Below the pieces are notes generated by a model. The model did no database searches, was not told where the DNA came from, and saw nothing but the letters and a program-made list of their open reading frames with translations. From assembly GCA_937919075.1 (NCBI GenBank), contig CALFOF010000082.1, positions 1-18,576 of the forward strand: 18,576 bases of DNA. The letters run 5' to 3'. Of the stretch, positions 15,541 to 18,576 are shown piece by piece (position 1 is the stretch's first letter; each line of letters opens with the position of its first letter). A program made the translations under genes and the position numbers. This DNA comes from an uncultured Cyanobium sp. Lineage in GTDB: Bacteria > Cyanobacteriota > Cyanobacteriia > PCC-6307 > Cyanobiaceae.

Positions 15541-15578
15541 TGGCCCGGTGGCCGCCTGCCGTGACCCTTCCTCTTTAC

Positions 15579-16586
15579 ATGCCGGTGGGTCTCCGCCGAC
15601 GACTGGCCCTGCTGCTGATGGCCGCTCTTGCTGCCGGTGGCGGCGGCCCCGTTCAAGCCGAGGCCGCATTGGCGCCAGAGGCCCCGGCTGCTGTGGTGCT
15701 ACCGGGCATGCCCGATGAAGCCTTCGCTGCCGCGCTGCGCTCCGAAGATCTCGCTGCGCTGGAGCAGGCCTGCCAGGACTCAGCCCGTTTCGATCGCAGC
15801 GACCGGCTGCGCCGGCTGCGGGAGCGCCTGGTGGTGATGCGCCCGGCGCCCCAGCCCTTCGCCGTGATCCTGGTCAATGCCAACGCCCTGATCAGCTGCC
15901 TGGCTCCGGAGTCAGCGCTCACCGTGCTCGACCGCTACGGCCCGGGGCCGGGCCGCGAGCGGCAGCAATGGCTGGTGCAGCAGTGGCGCGCGGCCAATGC
16001 CGGCCTTGATCACCGCCGGGCCGCCGAGGCGCTGCGGCGGCTGGCAGCGGGACGCATCGCCCAGCTCGAAACGCTGCCCTTGCCGCTGCGGTTGCGCGAG
16101 GACGGCAGCCTCGACACCCGTTCGGCTCTTGATGTGCTCGCCGGCCACCTGGAGGTGCTGGGCCGCTCGCGGGAGGCGGCAGAGGTGCTGCTGGCCGGCC
16201 GCCTGCCCGGCGCGGTGGCGGCCGAGCGGCTGGAGCGGGCCGTGACCCTGCTGGAGGCCGTGCCGCTGGCTGAGCGCAATGCCCTGCTGGAGCTGGCCCT
16301 CAACCAGGCAGCTGCGGATGGGGCCTGGGGGCTGGCGGCGCAGTTGCTGGATCTGCAGCAGTTCGTGCAGCGCGCGTCCGGCGCTGATCCGAGCGCTGCC
16401 GCCGATCGGCGCCTGCGGCTGGCTCGCCGCATCGACGATGCCTATGGCGAATGGTTGCTGGAACGGGCCGATCCCCAGGCCAAGGAGCGCGCCGCTGCCC
16501 TTGAGCGTGAGCTGCGTTCCCCTCGGGCCGCCGGTGGGCACGCTGCCGGCCCCACTCCCCCACTTCCTCTTTCCCCTCTGCCATGA
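15579..16586 (+). CDS. Secreted, helical hypothetical protein overlapping purC, 335 aa
   Basis: I do not recognise this family. The N-terminus ([20 protein letters not shown]) is a clear signal peptide with basic and hydrophobic parts and a likely cleavage after ...VQA, so the protein should enter the periplasm or lumen. The mature part is rich in Ala, Leu, Arg and Glu and looks wholly helical, with paired-helix spacing similar to an alpha-solenoid or TPR-like fold. It contains two cysteines (about residues 63 and 107) that could pair outside the cytoplasm. No enzyme motif is visible. The ATG at 15579 is chosen because the signal peptide follows at once; a GTG at 15561 adds six residues. Its last codon overlaps the purC start (ATGA at 16583), so the two are translationally coupled. 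Confidence 0.8.
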   Translation: MPVGLRRRLALLLMAALAAGGGGPVQAEAALAPEAPAAVVLPGMPDEAFAAALRSEDLAALEQACQDSARFDRSDRLRRLRERLVVMRPAPQPFAVILVNANALISCLAPESALTVLDRYGPGPGRERQQWLVQQWRAANAGLDHRRAAEALRRLAAGRIAQLETLPLPLRLREDGSLDTRSALDVLAGHLEVLGRSREAAEVLLAGRLPGAVAAERLERAVTLLEAVPLAERNALLELALNQAAADGAWGLAAQLLDLQQFVQRASGADPSAAADRRLRLARRIDDAYGEWLLERADPQAKERAAALERELRSPRAAGGHAAGPTPPLPLSPLP

Positions 16587-17338
16587 CGGCCTTTTCGATC
16601 GGTGCGCTCCTCTATGAGGGCAAGGCCAAGCGGGTGTTCGCCACGCAGGACCCCGACCTGGTGGCAGTGGAATACAAGGACGACGCCACCGCCTTCAACG
16701 CACTGAAGAAGGCGCAACTGCAAGGGAAAGGCGCCCTCAACTGCCGCATTTCGGCGCTGCTGTTTGAAGCGCTCGAGGCAGCCGGTGTTCCCACCCATTA
16801 CCTGGGCGTGGAGGGCAGCTGCTGGATGCTGGTGCGGCCGGTGGCGGTGATTCCGCTGGAGGTGGTGATCCGCAACCGGGCGGCCGGTTCGCTCTGCCGG
16901 GAGATGCCGATCGCACCTGGCACCGCTCTGGAGCCGCCGCTGCTGGATCTCTACTACAAAGACGACGCCTACAGCGATCCGTTTTTGAGCGAGGCGCGGC
17001 TGGTGCGGCTGGGGCTGGTCACGGCGCAGCAGCGCGCCGACCTCGAGGCGCTCGCCCACCGGGTCAATGGCGTGCTGAGGCCGTTGTTCGCACGCGTGGG
17101 GCTGGAACTGGTGGATTTCAAGCTGGAGCTGGGCTTCACGGCGGATCAGCAACTGGTGGTGGCCGATGAGATCAGCCCGGACACCTGCCGGCTCTGGGAC
17201 CACGCCACGGAGGACGCCAGCGACCGGATTCTGGACAAGGACCGCTTCCGCCAGGACCTCGGCGGGGTGGTCGAGGCCTATGGGGAGGTCCTCAAACGGG
17301 TCCAAGGGGTTTGCCCTTCCCCCCGCCTCTACGGGTAA
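16583..17338 (+). CDS. purC: Phosphoribosylaminoimidazole-succinocarboxamide synthase (SAICAR synthetase)
   Basis: PurC couples aspartate to CAIR with ATP in purine synthesis. The 251-residue product is standard length. Motifs are [12 protein letters not shown] near residues 9-20, [14 protein letters not shown], then [34 protein letters not shown] and the hallmark [15 protein letters not shown]. The C-terminus [20 protein letters not shown] is also typical. The ATG at 16583 overlaps the stop of the secreted hypothetical gene by four bases, and the leader is pyrimidine-rich. It is 43 bases from the omp85 gene, so all three may form one operon, divergent from purD. Confidence 0.96.
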   Translation: MTAFSIGALLYEGKAKRVFATQDPDLVAVEYKDDATAFNALKKAQLQGKGALNCRISALLFEALEAAGVPTHYLGVEGSCWMLVRPVAVIPLEVVIRNRAAGSLCREMPIAPGTALEPPLLDLYYKDDAYSDPFLSEARLVRLGLVTAQQRADLEALAHRVNGVLRPLFARVGLELVDFKLELGFTADQQLVVADEISPDTCRLWDHATEDASDRILDKDRFRQDLGGVVEAYGEVLKRVQGVCPSPRLYG

Positions 17339-17373
17339 GGTCACGCCAATTTGCGGCCCGTCCGCCTTCTTCC

Positions 17374-17378
17374 GGAGA
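17374..17378 (+). promoter_or_regulatory. Ribosome binding site of the omp85 gene
   Basis: GGAGA lies three bases before the ATG at 17382, within tccGGAGAaccATG. It is one of the few recognisable sites in the window and fixes the start, though the spacing is short. Confidence 0.55.
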
Positions 17379-17381
17379 ACC

Positions 17382-18576
17382 ATGGGTGTCCCCCGCAACG
17401 CCCTCGCTGGCGATCTCCTCTCCGTTTTGGCGCGGCGGCCCAACTCCGTGGCCCTCGCGCTGAGTCTGCCGCTGCTGGGCGGCGTCGCCCTGCTGGCCCC
17501 GGCCAGGGCTGAAACCAAGCCGGCCGCCTCTGTCACCGCCGCCGCCATCACCGCCGCCGTCGTCACCGCCTCTGCCACTGCCTCTACTGCTCCCACTGCA
17601 GCACCCAGTGCCGGCGTGCTGACGGACCCGGACAGCGAGCTCCAGGCTCAGTCCACACCACCGGCCTCCGGGGGGGCCGCCAGCCCCGACCCAGGGGCTC
17701 CCGCCAGCCCTGACCCAACCGCCCAGCCCGCCCCCGCCGAGGCTCCTGCGGCGGCACCGGCAGCGGCACCGCTTCCAGCAGCGGAAGCCGCCCCGCCGGC
17801 GGCGTCGAGTGAACCGCGGGTGTTGATCAGTGAGGTGGTGGTGGAGGGCCTGGAGGGCCATCCGGAACGGGAGCGGCTGGAGCTGGCCGTCTACGACGCC
17901 ATGACGGTGCGACCCGGCAGCAGTGTCACCCGCTCGGAGCTGCAGACCGATCTGGCGGCCATCTATGCCAGTGGCTGGTTCTCCGATGTGCGCATTCAGC
18001 CCCAGGACGGGCCCCTGGGCGTGCAGGTGGTGGTGATCACCACCGCCAATCCCGTGCTCTCCCAGGTGGAGTTCGATACCCCCAACGCAAAGCTGCCTAC
18101 CCAGGTGATTCAGGACACCTTTGCAGCTGATTTCGGCAAGACCCTGAACCTCAACGTGCTCAAGGGGCGCATTGATGAACTTCAGAAGTGGTACACCGAT
18201 CAGGGGTATTCATTGGCCCGGATCACCGGCCCTCGGCGCGTCAGCCCGCAGGGTGTGGTGGAGCTCACGGTGCGAGAAGGCACGGTCAAAGGCGTGGAAG
18301 TGCAGTTCCTCAACAAGGAGGGCTCCGCCACCAACGACAAAAACGAGCCGATCCGCGGCAAGACCAAGCCCTGGGTGATCACCCGGGAGATCTCGATTAA
18401 GGAAGGCGAGAGCTTCAACCGGCGCAAGCTTGAGGAAGACATCAAACGCCTCTACGGCACCGGCCTGTTCGGTGACATCAAGGTGACGCTGCGGCCCCTG
18501 CCGGCCCAGCCCGGCGAAGTGGTGATCGTGCTCGGGATTGTGGAGCAATCCACCGGCTCTCTCTCCGGTGGTGTCG
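17382..18576 (+). CDS. Omp85/BamA-family outer-membrane protein (3' partial)
   Basis: Omp85 proteins insert beta-barrels into the outer membrane; the cyanobacterial form is related to chloroplast Toc75 and has three POTRA domains. The frame is open for 398 codons to the window edge. It has a signal peptide (about residues 1-43, ending LLAPARA), then about 100 residues rich in Ala, Pro, Thr and Ser (46-143), then three POTRA domains: about 146-223, 225-302 and 303-392. POTRA features include VVVEGLEG, YASGWFSDVRIQ, YTDQGYSLARI and LYGTGLFGDIKVTL. The barrel would begin just after the edge (GSLSGGV). The ATG at 17382 has a GGAGA site. An overlapping candidate -10 (TAAGGT at 17336) covers the purC stop. 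The alternative of a TamA- or ShlB-like member is less likely, given three POTRA domains next to purC. Confidence 0.93.
   Translation, partial: MGVPRNALAGDLLSVLARRPNSVALALSLPLLGGVALLAPARAETKPAASVTAAAITAAVVTASATASTAPTAAPSAGVLTDPDSELQAQSTPPASGGAASPDPGAPASPDPTAQPAPAEAPAAAPAAAPLPAAEAAPPAASSEPRVLISEVVVEGLEGHPERERLELAVYDAMTVRPGSSVTRSELQTDLAAIYASGWFSDVRIQPQDGPLGVQVVVITTANPVLSQVEFDTPNAKLPTQVIQDTFAADFGKTLNLNVLKGRIDELQKWYTDQGYSLARITGPRRVSPQGVVELTVREGTVKGVEVQFLNKEGSATNDKNEPIRGKTKPWVITREISIKEGESFNRRKLEEDIKRLYGTGLFGDIKVTLRPLPAQPGEVVIVLGIVEQSTGSLSGGV

Noticed and set aside
14209..15564. Long plus-strand open frame of 451 codons across purD
   Set aside because: It is antisense to purD, has His/Gln/Gly-rich composition typical of shadows, and no domain.
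16442..17596. Long minus-strand open frame of 384 codons across purC
   Set aside because: It is the shadow of purC and flanks in GC-rich DNA; composition is low-complexity Arg/Ala/Gly and no family motif is seen.

Overview
The window reads as chromosomal core DNA of a high-GC picocyanobacterium (Cyanobium / high-GC Synechococcus type). The sequence evidence is a psbV gene (cytochrome c-550 of photosystem II), a complete circadian clock cluster kaiA-kaiB-kaiC, an nblS-type sensor kinase (Hik33/DspA family), and a three-POTRA Omp85 gene next to purC. Codons mostly end in G or C, and start codons include GTG and TTG. I see no tRNA, rRNA, insertion sequence, CRISPR array, prophage or integrase. 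Genes are packed with short gaps, and no gene-free stretch exceeds about 300 bases.

Layout. Positions 2-106 hold the end of an unrecognised plus-strand gene, followed by a terminator and a small cysteine-rich hypothetical gene (171-602). Next come psbV and rnz on the minus strand. Divergent from rnz is a plus-strand pair: a SpoIID/LytB-domain envelope protein and a NagB-family sugar-phosphate deaminase. Facing these is the minus-strand pair truB - YebC-family regulator. Then come a plus-strand YhhQ-type queuosine-precursor transporter and a SAM methyltransferase of unknown substrate, then minus-strand rplU-rpmA (ribosomal proteins L21 and L27) ending in a clear terminator. Divergent from rplU is kaiABC. 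The minus-strand unit purD-nblS converges on kaiC. Divergent from purD is a plus-strand run: a secreted helical hypothetical protein that overlaps purC by 4 bases, purC itself, and an omp85 gene cut by the window edge.

How the parts fit. KaiA, KaiB and KaiC are the complete core oscillator, and the phosphorylation sites and Walker motifs of KaiC are all present. PsbV stabilises the oxygen-evolving complex, and NblS senses high light and nutrient stress, so light physiology and clock genes sit side by side. PurD and PurC are two steps of the same purine pathway, read outward from one 77-base gap. TruB, L21, L27 and RNase Z are housekeeping genes of translation and tRNA maturation.

I find no convincing undescribed multi-gene system. 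The points most worth a second look are local: the extended KaiA tail and KaiA/KaiB stop-start overlap, a shared 10-base motif upstream of kaiC and of the purC unit, a 14-base tandem duplication that sets a stop codon, a reading frame whose end is encoded by an opposing terminator, a Gly/Ala insert in the YebC protein, and the unrecognised secreted protein coupled to purC.
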